DNA of 64,000 nt from an uncultured Alphaproteobacteria bacterium (GCA_902826245.1 CADEEA010000011.1:1-64000), one strand, 5' to 3'; positions 45,009 through 55,260 are shown, counted from the stretch's first letter. A program made the numbers and translations. Notes: generated by a model from the letters alone, not told the origin.

Positions 45009-45968
45009 ATGAGTTTCGTCGCTCGCCTACGCGTGCGGATGAAGGTCCCTATCAACAAGAGCGATCTTCCCGCAACGCTGACCGTTCCAGACTTTCCTCA
45101 GATCGAGTTGAAGCAGGAAACACGCGCACCGCGTGTCTGTTCGCACAACGCAGACGCATCATGCCCCGTTTCGGGAGCACCAAGATCAGATGGCGAGCGG
45201 TTTACCTTCATCATGCGCGACTTTCCCGATGAGGATTCGGCCTATTCTGCGGGAAAGCGCTTGGCCGACGGACTGCTTGTGAGTGGAGCCGTAGGCAATC
45301 TCGGAATCGATGTCGGATTCGATCGCACCACAGCCTCGTTCAGTGCTGCGGTGCACGACGCAGTTCGTACGCAAACCGGCCGGGAGCTTCGTGCCGACCT
45401 CTTCGGACTGATGATCTATGAGCAAGACACGGTGGCAATCGCCAACTGGAACACCCGCGGATTCGCGTTAACGTCCGCGCAGTCGGTCCAAGGTCATCTT
45501 ACGCGCTGGGCACGCATCGGCGACACAATGACCGAGCGCCAGCGTACATGCGCCGCCCTATTGAACGACGCCTTCTATGTTGGACAGGTGGAGGCACAGT
45601 TCATTCTTTGCGTTTCAGCCGTCGAGGCGCTTTGCGACCAAAGGGACCTGAACTCCGAATACGTTGCCCTAGTCGATAAGTTGCTGATTTCCTTGTCGGA
45701 CCTAGACGGTGACGTCGAATGCAAAAGCACTCTTCAGCGCGTTCTGGAACGCGCCCGCCGCGAATCTCTGCGTCAGGCCTACATGACAAGACTGCGCGCT
45801 CGTCTCGATGAAGAGAGCGCCAAAAGGTTTGATGAACTCTATCAAAGGCGGAGCGGGTTTGTGCATGACGGGAAGGGACGGGGTGATTTGCAAGCAGCAG
45901 CTGGCGAAGCACGGCAGATCGCGATCCGGCTGTTGGAAGCGGACCTTCTGGCACAGGTCGCTCCCTAG
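45009..45968 (+). CDS. HEPN (Apea-like) domain hypothetical protein
   Basis: A 319-residue protein. The C-terminal third resembles Apea-like HEPN domains: FILCVSAVEALCDQ ... ESLRQAYMTRLRARLDEESAKRFDELYQRRSGFVHDGKGRG, with the R-x4-H-type pair in RRSGFVH. The first 200 residues are unrecognised. The start at 45009 has GGAGG 5 bases upstream; an ATG 17 codons earlier is in frame. GC content and codon use are lower than in the neighbours, suggesting acquisition. HEPN domains are often RNases in toxin or defence systems, but this branch has no assigned role. Confidence 0.7.
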   Translation: MSFVARLRVRMKVPINKSDLPATLTVPDFPQIELKQETRAPRVCSHNADASCPVSGAPRSDGERFTFIMRDFPDEDSAYSAGKRLADGLLVSGAVGNLGIDVGFDRTTASFSAAVHDAVRTQTGRELRADLFGLMIYEQDTVAIANWNTRGFALTSAQSVQGHLTRWARIGDTMTERQRTCAALLNDAFYVGQVEAQFILCVSAVEALCDQRDLNSEYVALVDKLLISLSDLDGDVECKSTLQRVLERARRESLRQAYMTRLRARLDEESAKRFDELYQRRSGFVHDGKGRGDLQAAAGEARQIAIRLLEADLLAQVAP

Positions 45969-46085
45969 CCTCTTTGGAGGCGTGCGCTCATGCGAACGAC
46001 TGTTTTCGGCGACATCCAGCCCGTGCGGTTGAATCAGCGAGCGGCAGGATTGGAGCGGCTCCGCGATCCGTCGGAGCAGAGAGCC

Positions 46086-46667
46086 TCACTCCGCCTCCTC
46101 CAGCGCCGCTTGGCTCAGGCGGAAGAACGTGCGCTGCATCTGCTCGGGAGATTGTTTCAATCCCGAAGTCATCCACCACCGCAGCAAGCCGATAAACCCA
46201 GCCGCGACATAGATAGCGGTCTCGCGGCAGTGCTCCGCTGACCAATGCGGCATACGCCGCGCGATGTTGGCTTCGGCAATACTCCGCACCTTTGCCTCTC
46301 CCGCTTCCATCTGGTGGGGAAACACCTCGGACTTCGCGACGTTGCGGGCGAAATCGGCCGCCTGGGCCACGTGTGCAAAAAGCGGCGCCGACGGCACGAG
46401 GTCCTCGCGCTCAGGATATTTCGCCGCCAACGCCGTTTCCGCCATGCCCAGAAGGTTGACGAAGGACGCGATCAGGAAATCGTCCTTGCCTGCGTAATGG
46501 GTGTAGAAGGTAGAACGGCCTATTCCTGCCGCAGCCGCAAGTTCGCCGACATCTAAACTATCGACGTCGCGCTCGGCGCCAAGCTCCAGGAGAGCGTCCG
46601 CCAAAAGCGCCCGTGTGCGCTGCGCACGCCGATCGATCGGCAAGAGCTCGAAGGAATTGTTGGACAC
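46086..46667 (-). CDS. TetR/AcrR family transcriptional regulator
   Basis: A 193-residue regulator with HTH RRAQRTRALLADALLELGAERDVDSLDVGELAAAAGIGRSTFYTHYAGKDDFLIASF, then a ligand-binding helical bundle. It is divergent from the aspartyl-protease/membrane-protein operon, 99 bases away, and probably controls it. No clear operator palindrome was found in that gap. Confidence 0.9.
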   Translation of the reverse strand: MSNNSFELLPIDRRAQRTRALLADALLELGAERDVDSLDVGELAAAAGIGRSTFYTHYAGKDDFLIASFVNLLGMAETALAAKYPEREDLVPSAPLFAHVAQAADFARNVAKSEVFPHQMEAGEAKVRSIAEANIARRMPHWSAEHCRETAIYVAAGFIGLLRWWMTSGLKQSPEQMQRTFFRLSQAALEEAE

Positions 46668-46766
46668 TACCGCCTCCCCGTCCAGCAGCCAGCTTTTCCC
46701 GCGTGCAGGCGCTGCACTGGAACTGTAGCGAACATTGTTGCGGGCAAATTTCAGTTCGGAGATTCC

Positions 46767-47666
46767 ATGCTTAGACGCACTTTCTTGTGGGCCGGCGCGG
46801 CGAGCATTGCGGCCGCCGGCTGCGCCAAGGCCCAGCCTGGAGCAGCGCCAAGCTCAGCCATCCCGCTAGACCTGAGCGGGCCCCGGCTCGTCGCGGAATT
46901 GCGGATTGGAGACGCCGAGCCGGTAAGAGCGATTTTCGACACCGGCGCGGCGGGGTCAGTACTGAAGCTGGCCTATGCCCAGCGCATCGGCGCGCCGAAT
47001 CAAGGGCCTGCCGCTGCTTCGGCGCCGGGCGGAACGCCGATCAGCGGCTTTCGCACCGCCATCGCCGGGCGCCTTGGCGAAGCGCCCTTCGACCGCGCGA
47101 TGGCGGTTGCGCTTGAAATCCCGCTGCCGCTGGAAGGTATCGAGGCGGTCATCAGCCCAAGCGTTTTCGCCGGTCGCTTGGTGCGTTTTGATTTCGCTGC
47201 CGGCGTAGCGCTGGTCTTGGAGAAGAGCGCGGCCAATCTGCCCCAGGGTTCTGCAACCCCCTATTTCGAAGACGCCCGGGGCGGCCATCGATTGGCCCGC
47301 ATCCCGGCGGTTGAACTACGCTTGCCCAACCAGGCGCCCATCGCCGCCGTCGCCGACACTGGCGCCTCGCGTGGATTGCTTTTGCCGCTACGAATGGCTG
47401 CGTCCCTGCCGCTCGCCGCCCCGTTGGCGCCGACGAATCCGGTTCGCATGGTGGGCGTTACGTTTACCGCACAGATCGCGCGCCTCAACGGCGTCGTGGG
47501 AATAGGCCCGATGGAATTGCGCGACCCGGAGATTACGTTCGTCGATGGCGAAACCCCCGCCAATGTCGGCTTCTCCATTTTACGCCAAGCGATCCTGGTG
47601 CTCGACCCGGGCGAGCATCGCTCCTGGCTGCTCGCAGCCAATGCAAACCACGGAGCAACACAATGA
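46767..47666 (+). CDS. exported retropepsin-like aspartyl protease family protein
   Basis: A 299-residue protein with a lipoprotein-type signal (MLRRTFLWAGAASIAAAGC, Cys19). Two retropepsin-like halves carry the active-site motifs FDTGAAGSVL and ADTGASRGLL, each with DTG, so a single chain supplies both aspartates. It should work in the periplasm as an acid-type protease or a regulatory peptidase. GGAG precedes the ATG. The stop overlaps the next gene by ATGA. Confidence 0.87.
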   Translation: MLRRTFLWAGAASIAAAGCAKAQPGAAPSSAIPLDLSGPRLVAELRIGDAEPVRAIFDTGAAGSVLKLAYAQRIGAPNQGPAAASAPGGTPISGFRTAIAGRLGEAPFDRAMAVALEIPLPLEGIEAVISPSVFAGRLVRFDFAAGVALVLEKSAANLPQGSATPYFEDARGGHRLARIPAVELRLPNQAPIAAVADTGASRGLLLPLRMAASLPLAAPLAPTNPVRMVGVTFTAQIARLNGVVGIGPMELRDPEITFVDGETPANVGFSILRQAILVLDPGEHRSWLLAANANHGATQ

Positions 47667-48292
47667 GCATGGAACGCGCGGGCGCATGTGCGCTGATCCT
47701 CGGAGCGATCGCATACGGTGCACTGATGGCGGTGCATCCCAGCCATGGCGGCGGCCCTAACATCATCGGCACGTTCAGCCTTTCGGCGCTAGTCCATGCG
47801 ACAGCTTTGATAAGCAAGCCGGTATTGGTGTTCGGCTTCGTAGCGCTGACACGGAGCCAAGGCTTTGAACGCCCGCTTCCCGTGCTTGCGCTCTGCTTCT
47901 ATGCGCTCGCGGCGCTGTTCACGATGTTCGCCGGAACCATGAGCGGCGTGATGTTTCCGAAGCTGGCGGAGGCGGCCCACACGCCCGGCGCCGATATCGC
48001 CGTCATTCAGGATTTCGCGCGGTACACGACCTGGCTCAATCGCTCCTACGCGCAGGTGCATTTCGACCTGAGCTCGATCGCGATCTTGATCTGGTCGCTG
48101 AGCTGGCGCGGTGCAGGCATGCTCGCTTGGGGGATCCGTATCGTTGGCGCTGCTGTTGGGCTTGGCGTGCTCGGCTGGCAATTGAGCGACACGATCAATT
48201 TGGAAGCGCGCCAGGGCGCCTTGCTGATCACGCTCGGCCATTCGCTGTGGGCAATTCTTGCGGCGTTCGCGCTGCTTGGGCGAAAGGCCTGA
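47663..48292 (+). CDS. hypothetical six-helix membrane protein
   Basis: A 209-residue protein with about six hydrophobic segments (AGACALILGAIAYGALMAV, LVFGFVALT, VLALCFYALAALFTMFAG, SIAILIWSLSWRGAG, IVGAAVGLGVLGWQL, LLITLGHSLWAILAAFALL). No family with known function is recognised. It is coupled to the upstream protease gene by ATGA, so the two probably act together under the divergent TetR. Confidence 0.7.
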   Translation: MSMERAGACALILGAIAYGALMAVHPSHGGGPNIIGTFSLSALVHATALISKPVLVFGFVALTRSQGFERPLPVLALCFYALAALFTMFAGTMSGVMFPKLAEAAHTPGADIAVIQDFARYTTWLNRSYAQVHFDLSSIAILIWSLSWRGAGMLAWGIRIVGAAVGLGVLGWQLSDTINLEARQGALLITLGHSLWAILAAFALLGRKA

Positions 48293-48294
48293 GC

Positions 48295-49053
48295 CTATTC
48301 CTCCGGCCCTTGCACCTGGCCCGTGACCACGTTGCGGATGGTGATCGACGACGGGCGGCCGGCATAGCCCAGGTGCGGCGCGACCTGGATGAAGAGCTGA
48401 TCGCCGCGGCGGGCTACTGCGGGCGACGACCCGAGCGTGATCACCACGCGCCGGATATTCGTCAGCGGCGCTGCGGCTAAGCCCTGGGCGGCGCGCTCGG
48501 CGGCGTCGAGCACGATGCCCCCGGCGCCGGGGGGCACGCGAGCCGGGAGAATGAAAGTGACGGTCTGCCCGACATTGCGCCGTGCGCGCGCCTCCAACTG
48601 CTGGAAGCGCTGCTGCATTTCGGCGAACGCGACAGCTTCCGGCGTCAGTGGCGCCACGCGCCCCTCCTCGGAAGCGGGAGCGCCAGTGCTCATATTGCGC
48701 GTATAGACAGTTATGGCGCCGTTGGAGGCCACGCGCAGCGAGACGTCGCCATCGTCGGTACGGTAAATCTCCGCGCCCGCCGCGGCCATGACCGGACGCA
48801 GCACATGCACCTCTGGATCCCCTTCAAACCGCACCAAGGCCACGCGCCCGACACTGCGGTCAAAAACGAACCGCACTGCGCCGTCCGGGGTGGAATAGCG
48901 TGTGGCGCCGCCAGAGGCGGCGTAAAGGCCTGGAACCGAAGGTTGGCGCTGCTGTGGCTGCTGCTGGGCTGCGGCCGTCGCCGGCAGGCCAAGCGCCAGC
49001 GCAGCCGCGGCAAACGCCACGCCACGCACTGACAAAGTCGGCCCATCGCTCAT
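48295..49053 (-). CDS. exported protein, DUF4908-like
   Basis: A 252-residue protein with a signal peptide (GVAFAAAALALGLPATAAAQ). The mature part starts with a Gln/Pro stretch, then YSTPDGAVRFVFDRSVGRVALVRFEGDPEVHVLRPV and YRTDDGDVSLRVASNGAITVYT, which resemble DUF4908, a family of unknown function seen in Caulobacterales. A short helical segment (FAEMQQRFQQLEARARRN) precedes a C-terminal beta domain. It is convergent with the TetR-linked operon, two bases from its end. Confidence 0.65.
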   Translation of the reverse strand: MSDGPTLSVRGVAFAAAALALGLPATAAAQQQPQQRQPSVPGLYAASGGATRYSTPDGAVRFVFDRSVGRVALVRFEGDPEVHVLRPVMAAAGAEIYRTDDGDVSLRVASNGAITVYTRNMSTGAPASEEGRVAPLTPEAVAFAEMQQRFQQLEARARRNVGQTVTFILPARVPPGAGGIVLDAAERAAQGLAAAPLTNIRRVVITLGSSPAVARRGDQLFIQVAPHLGYAGRPSSITIRNVVTGQVQGPEE

Positions 49054-49198
49054 GTCGCGGGAGAAAGCGCTGCGACCAAGGCGCTTTTTTGACCGTGTTG
49101 CCTATTCGTGGCGTGCTTGTTGCCGAAAAGACGCAATTCCACGCGCCAGCGCGGAAAAAATCGAGCTACGACAACGGCTTCGTTAATGACCCTGAAGC

Positions 49199-49390
49199 TC
49201 AGGGCGCGCGAGGGGCGGCCTGGGCCTGCGCGGTAGCAGTCAAGGGCGGGATCCGCACCACGACCCGTGTCCCCGAATCACTTCGCTGCTGTGAGAGGTC
49301 GCCGGCAATGCCGAAAACGAACGACAACGTGCTCAGCACCAGAGCGAAGGCGACGATGCGGAGCAGCCGGCGAGGATACATAGCCACCAT
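49199..49390 (-). CDS. small single-pass membrane or exported protein (63 residues)
   Basis: A short frame starting MVAMYPRRLLRIVAFALVLSTLSFVFGIAGDL gives one N-terminal hydrophobic helix after basic residues, followed by a soluble tail ending in AQAQAAPRAP. It lies 28 bases after the M16 peptidase gene on the same strand, so it could be its co-transcribed partner. A second in-frame ATG three codons later is possible. No homologue was recognised. Confidence 0.5.
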   Translation of the reverse strand: MVAMYPRRLLRIVAFALVLSTLSFVFGIAGDLSQQRSDSGTRVVVRIPPLTATAQAQAAPRAP

Positions 49391-49418
49391 GCTTAATCCG
49401 AGTCGGGGGCGGAGGTAA

Positions 49419-52244
49419 TCAGCGTAGCGCCTCCCGATCCAGATTGAGCTCCCCGACCGGAATTCGTTCCGCGTTCGGACGCAGCCGGCGCACAGCGTCG
49501 AAGAACAATTGCGCGTCGCCAACGACCACCAGGTCGGCGTTGTCGGCATTGAAATAGCGCGCGGCTGCGGCGCGAGCCTGCTCCGGGGTGACGCCCGAAA
49601 TATCCGCCACGTAGGCGCCCAGCCGCTCCGGCGGCAAACCGAACAGCGCCAAAGTCGAGATTTGGCCCGCCAACCCGGATGTCGTCTCCACCGCGCGCGC
49701 AAACGAGCCGATCAGCACCGCCTTGCGGGCGGTGAGCTCTGATTCCGGCGCTGCACTGGCGCCGATGCGCGCGATTTCGGCGCGCATCAATTCATACACC
49801 TGCGCCGCCGCGTCATTGCGCGTCTGCGCAGAGGCGATGATCGGCGCCGGCGCCAAGCGGGCGGAGAAACTTGAGCCCGCCCCATAAGAGAGCCCGCGTC
49901 TGATCCTGATCTCGGCGTTCAGGCGCGCGGAATAGCCGCCGCCCAACACATTGTTGGCCACCAGCAGCGGGAAATAATCGGCGTCCCGGCGCGATACGCC
50001 GCGCAATCCCATCACCACCGCCGCCTGCCCAGTCTGGGGTAGATCGACAACGATGGTTCGCGCGGGCGCAGCGAACGCACTTGCATCCGGCGCTGCGGGG
50101 CGCGCGCTAGCGGGATTGGCCCAGCCGCCAAAATGCTGCTGCGCCAACGCAAAGCCTTGCTCGGTCGACACGTCGCCGGCGATCACCAGCACCGCGTTGT
50201 CCGGTCGCCAATTGGCGGCGTGGAACGCGACCATGTTCTCGCGCGTGATCGCGCCAAGACTGCGCTCGGAAGCGACCGCGCCGTACGGCGTTTCGCCGAA
50301 CACTGCGCGCGCAACGGCAAATTGGGCGATCGAACCCGGCTGGCTCAGCGCCACCTGCAACCCGTCAAGCGCCTCCTGGCGGGCGCGGTCCAGCTCCTCG
50401 GCGGCGAATGCGGGATTACGCACCACGTCAGCGAAAACGACAAACGCATCCTGCGCTCGATCCGACCGGGTCTGCAGCGACACCGCCGAAGAATCGGTCC
50501 CCGCCCCCGAGCCGATTTCGGCGCCGAGCGATTCAATCTCGCGCGCGATCTCGGTCGCGCCGCGCGTGGTTGTGCCGCGTGTGAGCAGATCAGCGGTCAT
50601 CGAAGCGAGGCCGGCGCGGTCGCGCGGATCGGCGCTGCCTCCCGATGCGACGCGCAGGTCAGCACTGATCAAAGGCAGCGCCCGGTTTGGCGCAACGATG
50701 ACGCGCATGCCGTTGGCGAGCGTGCGCTGCTCGGTATCTGGTATGCGCGCGTCAACCGGCGCTCCAGCGGTCGGGATCGCTTCGCGTTGGCCTTCGGGTG
50801 CAAGCGTGTGAATGCGGATCTCCGAGGCGGGTATCGACAGCGCGCGTGCTTGGATAGTCGATGCCGTCGTGATCACATCGCCGGAGCGTCCGGCTTCTTC
50901 GGGCAGATAGCGCACCGCAACGCGGCGCTGATCGTTGAGGATCGCGCGCGCTACCCGCTGCACGTCCGCGGCGGTTGTCGCTTGAATCGCCGCGAGCAAG
51001 CGGTCGGCGTAAGCAGCGTCACCGTACCGGATCACGGCGTCAGCAAGTTCGCTGGCGCGTCCAAACGCGGTTTCGCGACCTTCGATCGTCGCGGTAACGA
51101 TCTCGTTCTTGGCCTCGTCGAGTTCGGCCTGACTAACCGGCTCGTCCCGCATGCGCGCTATCTGCGCAGAAAGGCTCGCAAGCCCCTCTTCCGCGCTTTT
51201 GCCCTCCGAGAGAATGGCGAACAGCGAATAGGCGCCGGGGTCCTGCGTCGCCTCAAGATTGGTGAACACCTGCGCCGCTACCTGCTGCTCGTATACCAGA
51301 GATTGGTAGAGCCGCGAGGATTCACCGCGCGACATGATCGCGTCGAGCACCGTCAACGCCGGCAGATCGGGGCTCGTCGATTCCGGTTGCGGATAGGAGA
51401 TCATCACCGCCGGCAACGGCACGTTTGGCGCGTAGGTCGTGTACTCGCGCGGACCCGTGCGCGTGGGTTCGGTTGGATAGTCGCGTTGGATCGGGCGCGC
51501 GGGCCGGGCGATATCACCGAAATATTCGTTGACCCATTGGTCGAGTTGCGCGGGATTGAAATTTCCGGCGACAACCAGCACCGCGTTGTCGGGGCGATAC
51601 CAGGTTGCGTGGAATGCACGCACGTCCTCGACGGTCGCCGCGTCCAGATCTTCGATCGAGCCGATGCCCGGGCGGCCATACGGGTGCACTGTGAAATTGG
51701 CCTGCGACATGTAGAAGCCGAACAAGCGGCCATAGGGGGAAGCAAGGATGCGCTGGCGCAGCTCCTCTTTAACAACGTCGCGCTCGGAATCGAACGTGGC
51801 CGGGTCAATCACCAGCGAACTCATGCGCTCGGCTTCCATCCAAAGCGCGCGGTTCAAATGATTGGCCGGCACGACTTCGTAATAATTGGTGAAATCGTCA
51901 TAGGTGGAAGCGTTGTTGAAGCCGCCAACATCTTCGGTCAGGCGATCCACGGTCTCGGCCGGCATGTTGCGCGTCGACTTGAACATGATGTGCTCGAACA
52001 GGTGCGCAAAGCCCGAGCGCCCGGCCGGATCGTCGACCGAGCCGACATCGTACCAGACCTGAACCGAGACGTTGGCCGTGTTCGCGTCCGGCATGGAATA
52101 GACGCGCAAGCCGTTGGGCAAGGTGCGCATGCTGAACTGCAGCGGCGCGACTTGCAGCGCCGCATCTGGCGCTTGCGGCGCCGAGGATGTGGCGCAAGCA
52201 GCCAGCGCAAGCGCGGCGGCAATGGCGGCGAACGTTCGTTTCAT
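49419..52244 (-). CDS. M16 family zinc metallopeptidase lipoprotein, double-domain
   Basis: A 941-residue protein with a lipoprotein signal (MKRTFAAIAAALALAACAT, Cys17). The N-terminal pitrilysin domain has the inverted zinc motif HLFEH followed by the downstream glutamate region ERDVVKEELRQR. The C-terminal half repeats the fold without HxxEH (ANGMRVIVAPNRALPLISADLRVASGGSADPRDRAGLASMTADLL), as in clam-shell M16 enzymes. It should degrade peptides in the periplasm. AGGGA lies upstream of the ATG. Confidence 0.93.
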   Translation of the reverse strand: MKRTFAAIAAALALAACATSSAPQAPDAALQVAPLQFSMRTLPNGLRVYSMPDANTANVSVQVWYDVGSVDDPAGRSGFAHLFEHIMFKSTRNMPAETVDRLTEDVGGFNNASTYDDFTNYYEVVPANHLNRALWMEAERMSSLVIDPATFDSERDVVKEELRQRILASPYGRLFGFYMSQANFTVHPYGRPGIGSIEDLDAATVEDVRAFHATWYRPDNAVLVVAGNFNPAQLDQWVNEYFGDIARPARPIQRDYPTEPTRTGPREYTTYAPNVPLPAVMISYPQPESTSPDLPALTVLDAIMSRGESSRLYQSLVYEQQVAAQVFTNLEATQDPGAYSLFAILSEGKSAEEGLASLSAQIARMRDEPVSQAELDEAKNEIVTATIEGRETAFGRASELADAVIRYGDAAYADRLLAAIQATTAADVQRVARAILNDQRRVAVRYLPEEAGRSGDVITTASTIQARALSIPASEIRIHTLAPEGQREAIPTAGAPVDARIPDTEQRTLANGMRVIVAPNRALPLISADLRVASGGSADPRDRAGLASMTADLLTRGTTTRGATEIAREIESLGAEIGSGAGTDSSAVSLQTRSDRAQDAFVVFADVVRNPAFAAEELDRARQEALDGLQVALSQPGSIAQFAVARAVFGETPYGAVASERSLGAITRENMVAFHAANWRPDNAVLVIAGDVSTEQGFALAQQHFGGWANPASARPAAPDASAFAAPARTIVVDLPQTGQAAVVMGLRGVSRRDADYFPLLVANNVLGGGYSARLNAEIRIRRGLSYGAGSSFSARLAPAPIIASAQTRNDAAAQVYELMRAEIARIGASAAPESELTARKAVLIGSFARAVETTSGLAGQISTLALFGLPPERLGAYVADISGVTPEQARAAAARYFNADNADLVVVGDAQLFFDAVRRLRPNAERIPVGELNLDREALR

Positions 52245-52457
52245 GGTGCGGTCCCTCGAATTCGGAGCTTATCTAGGCGAGCCTGGAGAGCGCGACCAGC
52301 GCTTTTGCGACGAGGGGCCTGGTCTTGACTGACGGGATGCCGCAATACCGCCCTCGCCAGCATGGCGCCGGCGTCGCGCTTCGACAAACTCAGCATGGCG
52401 CCATTCTTCGTCAGCCTGAGCTTGCCGAAGGCCGCACCATGCTTACGATCCAAACTA

Positions 52458-55235
52458 TTACTCCCGCTCATACGCCAAGATCGGCGCGAGCCAGCGTTCG
52501 GCGGTGGCCGTGTCCCAGCCCTTGCGGCGGGCGTAATCCTCGACCTGATCGCGCCCGATGCGGCCGACGCCGAAATACTCCGCGCGCGGGTGCGCGAAAT
52601 AAAGCCCCGACACGGAAGAAGCCGGCGTCATCGCGTAACTTTCGGTGAGGTCGATGCCGGTGCGTTCGCGCGCCTCGAGCAAATCGAACAAGGTGCGCTT
52701 TTCGGTGTGATCGGGCTGCGCCGGATAGCCGGGCGCGGGGCGGATGCCGCGATATTTTTCCGCAAGCAATTCTTCGTGGTCGAGCGTTTCCTCCGCCGCA
52801 TAGCCCCAGAGCTCGCGCCGCACCTTCGCGTGCAATGCCTCCGCAAAAGCTTCCGCCAGACGATCGCACAGAGCCTGCGCCATGATGGCGGAGTAATCGT
52901 CATTCGCGGCCTTGAAACGCAAGGCGACTTCGTGCTCGCCGATGCCGGCGGTGACCGCGAATGCGCCGATATAGTCGGGCGCGCCACCCAAACTCGCGCC
53001 CCTCCCCCCAACGGGGGGAGGGTAGGGAGGGGGGGCGTGCAGGATAGATCGCGACGGCGCCGTCTGCGGTTCCCCTTGCGTGCCCCCTCCCCCCTGCCCC
53101 CCGCCCCCAGGGGCGGGGGAAGAATCGAGCGGCGCCACGAAATCCGCCAGCGCGAAATTCGCTTTGCCGTCACCTGCACCCTTCTCCATCTGCTGGCGAA
53201 GCGTGTGGAGACGCGCGCGTTCTTCACGACACTGCTCGTCTCGCCACAGCACGATGTCGTCGCCATCGCTGTTGGCGGGCCAGAAGCCGACCACGCCATT
53301 GGCGCGCACCCAGCGCTCCGCAACCAGCCGATCGAGCATCGCGCGCGCGTCCTTGTACAAATTTCGCGCCGCCTCGCCGACGATTTGGTCGTCCAGGATC
53401 GCTGGAAACCGCCCCACCAATTCCCAAGACGAGAAGAAAGGCGTCCAATCGACATAAGGAACCAGCTCCTCTAGCGGATAATCCATGAATTCCCGCACCC
53501 CGAGAAAACTCGGGCGCACCGGCGCGTATTTGAGAAGCGGCGCGCGTTCACGCGCCTGCGCCAGAGGCAGACGCGGGCGCTTGTCCTGCCCCGCGAGGTA
53601 AGAGTCGCGGGCGGCGGCCTGGTCAGCCTTGGTTTCCGCGATCAACGCTTCGCGCTCCCCACCCAACAATTTCTGCACCACTGGCACAGCGCGCGACGCG
53701 TCGGTAACGTAGATCGTCGCGCCCTTGTAAGCGGGCGCAATCTTGACCGCCGTGTGCGTGCGCGACGTCGTCGCGCCGCCAATCAACAAGGGCAACTTCA
53801 TCCCGCGCCGCTGCATTTCGCTGGCGACAAACACCATTTCGTCGAGCGATGGCGTGATCAGTCCAGACAACCCGATCGCATCGGCGCCGATCTCCAGCGC
53901 ACGGTCGAGTATCTTGTCGCAAGCAACCATGACGCCGAGGTCGTCGATCTCGTAGCCATTGCATTGCAGCACAACGCCGACAATGTTTTTGCCGATATCG
54001 TGCACGTCGCCCTTCACCGTCGCCATCACGATCTTGCCGTTGGACTTGCCGGCAAGCCCCGTGCGCTCTTTTTCCTCCTCCATGTACGGAATGAGGTGCG
54101 CCACCGCTTGCTTCATCACGCGCGCAGATTTCACCACTTGCGGCAGGAACATCTTGCCCGCGCCGAAGAGGTCGCCGACGATCGACATGCCATCCATGAG
54201 CGGCCCTTCGATCACGTGCAGAGGCCGCTCCGCAGCGAGACGCGCCTCCTCGGCATCCTCGACGATAAATTCGTTAAGTCCGTGCACCAGAGCATGGCTA
54301 AGTCGCTGGCGCACGGGCTTCTCGCGCCAGGCGAGATCGCGCGCGGCCTCTTTCTTTTTTGCGCCTTTCAACGTCTCTGCGAATTCGAGCAATCGGTCGG
54401 TTGCGTCCGTGCGGCGATTGAGCAGCACATCCTCCACCCGCTCGCGCAATTCCGGCTCCACATCGTCGTAGAGTGTCAGCGAACCCGCGTTGACGATGCC
54501 CATGTCCATGCCCGCGCGGATAGCGTGATAGAGGAACACGGCGTGCATCGCCTCGCGCACCGCTTCGTTGCCGCGGAACGAGAACGAGACGTTTGAAACA
54601 CCTCCGGATACGTGCGCGTGCGGCAGTTCAGAGCGAATGTAGGCAGTGGCCTCGAAGAACGCCTTGGCATAATCGGCGTGCTCCTCGATGCCGGTAGCGA
54701 CTGCGAAGATGTTGGGATCGAAGACGATGTCTTCAGGCGGAAAGTCGTTATCGACCAGTAGGCGATGGGCGCGGGTGCAAATTTCGATCTTACGCTTGGC
54801 CGTGTCGGCCTGGCCCTGTTCGTCGAACGCCATCACCACAGCCGCCGCGCCATAGCGGCGCACCTTGCGCGCCTGCTCCAGAAATTTCGCCTCGCCTTCC
54901 TTCATCGAGATCGAATTGACGATGGATTTTCCCTGCGCGCACTTGAGGCCGGCCTCGATCACCTCCCATTTCGAACTGTCGATCATCAGCGGGATGCGGG
55001 CGATGTCCGGCTCGGAGGCGATGAGATTCAAGAACCGCTTCATCGCCGCGGGGCCGTCAATCATGGCCGCGTCGACATTCACATCGAGCACATTGGCGCC
55101 GGACTCGACCTGCTGGCGCGCCACCGCGAGCGCGCCGAAATAGTCATCGGCCTCGACCAGCTTGCGAAACTTCGCCGAGCCAGTGACGTTTGTGCGCTCG
55201 CCGACGATGACGAAGTTGGCGAAGGGGTTTGTCAT
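52458..55235 (-). CDS. metH: methionine synthase, pterin-, cobalamin- and SAM-reactivation part (second half of split MetH)
   Basis: A 925-residue protein. Residues 1-260 are the methyltetrahydrofolate domain ([19 protein letters not shown]), then the cap and B12-binding domains with the cobalamin motif [23 protein letters not shown] and [16 protein letters not shown], and the C-terminal reactivation domain ([54 protein letters not shown]). Residues about 702-750 are an insertion of Gly/Pro-rich sequence encoded by a palindromic repeat. The homocysteine domain is encoded separately just upstream, as in Caulobacter. It transfers the methyl group of methyl-THF to homocysteine through cobalamin. 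Confidence 0.96.
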   Translation of the reverse strand: MTNPFANFVIVGERTNVTGSAKFRKLVEADDYFGALAVARQQVESGANVLDVNVDAAMIDGPAAMKRFLNLIASEPDIARIPLMIDSSKWEVIEAGLKCAQGKSIVNSISMKEGEAKFLEQARKVRRYGAAAVVMAFDEQGQADTAKRKIEICTRAHRLLVDNDFPPEDIVFDPNIFAVATGIEEHADYAKAFFEATAYIRSELPHAHVSGGVSNVSFSFRGNEAVREAMHAVFLYHAIRAGMDMGIVNAGSLTLYDDVEPELRERVEDVLLNRRTDATDRLLEFAETLKGAKKKEAARDLAWREKPVRQRLSHALVHGLNEFIVEDAEEARLAAERPLHVIEGPLMDGMSIVGDLFGAGKMFLPQVVKSARVMKQAVAHLIPYMEEEKERTGLAGKSNGKIVMATVKGDVHDIGKNIVGVVLQCNGYEIDDLGVMVACDKILDRALEIGADAIGLSGLITPSLDEMVFVASEMQRRGMKLPLLIGGATTSRTHTAVKIAPAYKGATIYVTDASRAVPVVQKLLGGEREALIAETKADQAAARDSYLAGQDKRPRLPLAQARERAPLLKYAPVRPSFLGVREFMDYPLEELVPYVDWTPFFSSWELVGRFPAILDDQIVGEAARNLYKDARAMLDRLVAERWVRANGVVGFWPANSDGDDIVLWRDEQCREERARLHTLRQQMEKGAGDGKANFALADFVAPLDSSPAPGGGGQGGGGTQGEPQTAPSRSILHAPPPYPPPVGGRGASLGGAPDYIGAFAVTAGIGEHEVALRFKAANDDYSAIMAQALCDRLAEAFAEALHAKVRRELWGYAAEETLDHEELLAEKYRGIRPAPGYPAQPDHTEKRTLFDLLEARERTGIDLTESYAMTPASSVSGLYFAHPRAEYFGVGRIGRDQVEDYARRKGWDTATAERWLAPILAYERE
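52999..53121. repeat. palindromic repeat doublet inserted in frame within metH
   Basis: A 123-bp element has a hairpin at each end (CCCTCCCCCCAACGGGGGGAGGG near 52999-53022 is the left one, arms of CCCTCCCCC type; the right one is at about 53097-53119, CCCCCGCCCCC paired with GGGGCGGGGG). Between them are G-rich and C-rich tracts that pair with each other. It adds about 48 codons without breaking the metH frame. Confidence 0.75.
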
Positions 55236-55260
55236 GCTCGGAACCCAACACAAAGCACAA

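Noticed and set aside
49064-49087. AAAGCGC / GCGCTTT hairpin with T-run
   Set aside because: It looks like a terminator on the plus strand, but no plus-strand gene ends before it; on the minus strand the T-run is poor and it sits just before the DUF4908-like start.
50133-52328. 731-codon open frame on the plus strand
   Set aside because: It lies entirely opposite the M16 peptidase gene, whose product shows clear family motifs; the translation is Arg/Ala-rich with no recognisable domain, as expected for an antisense frame in GC-rich DNA.
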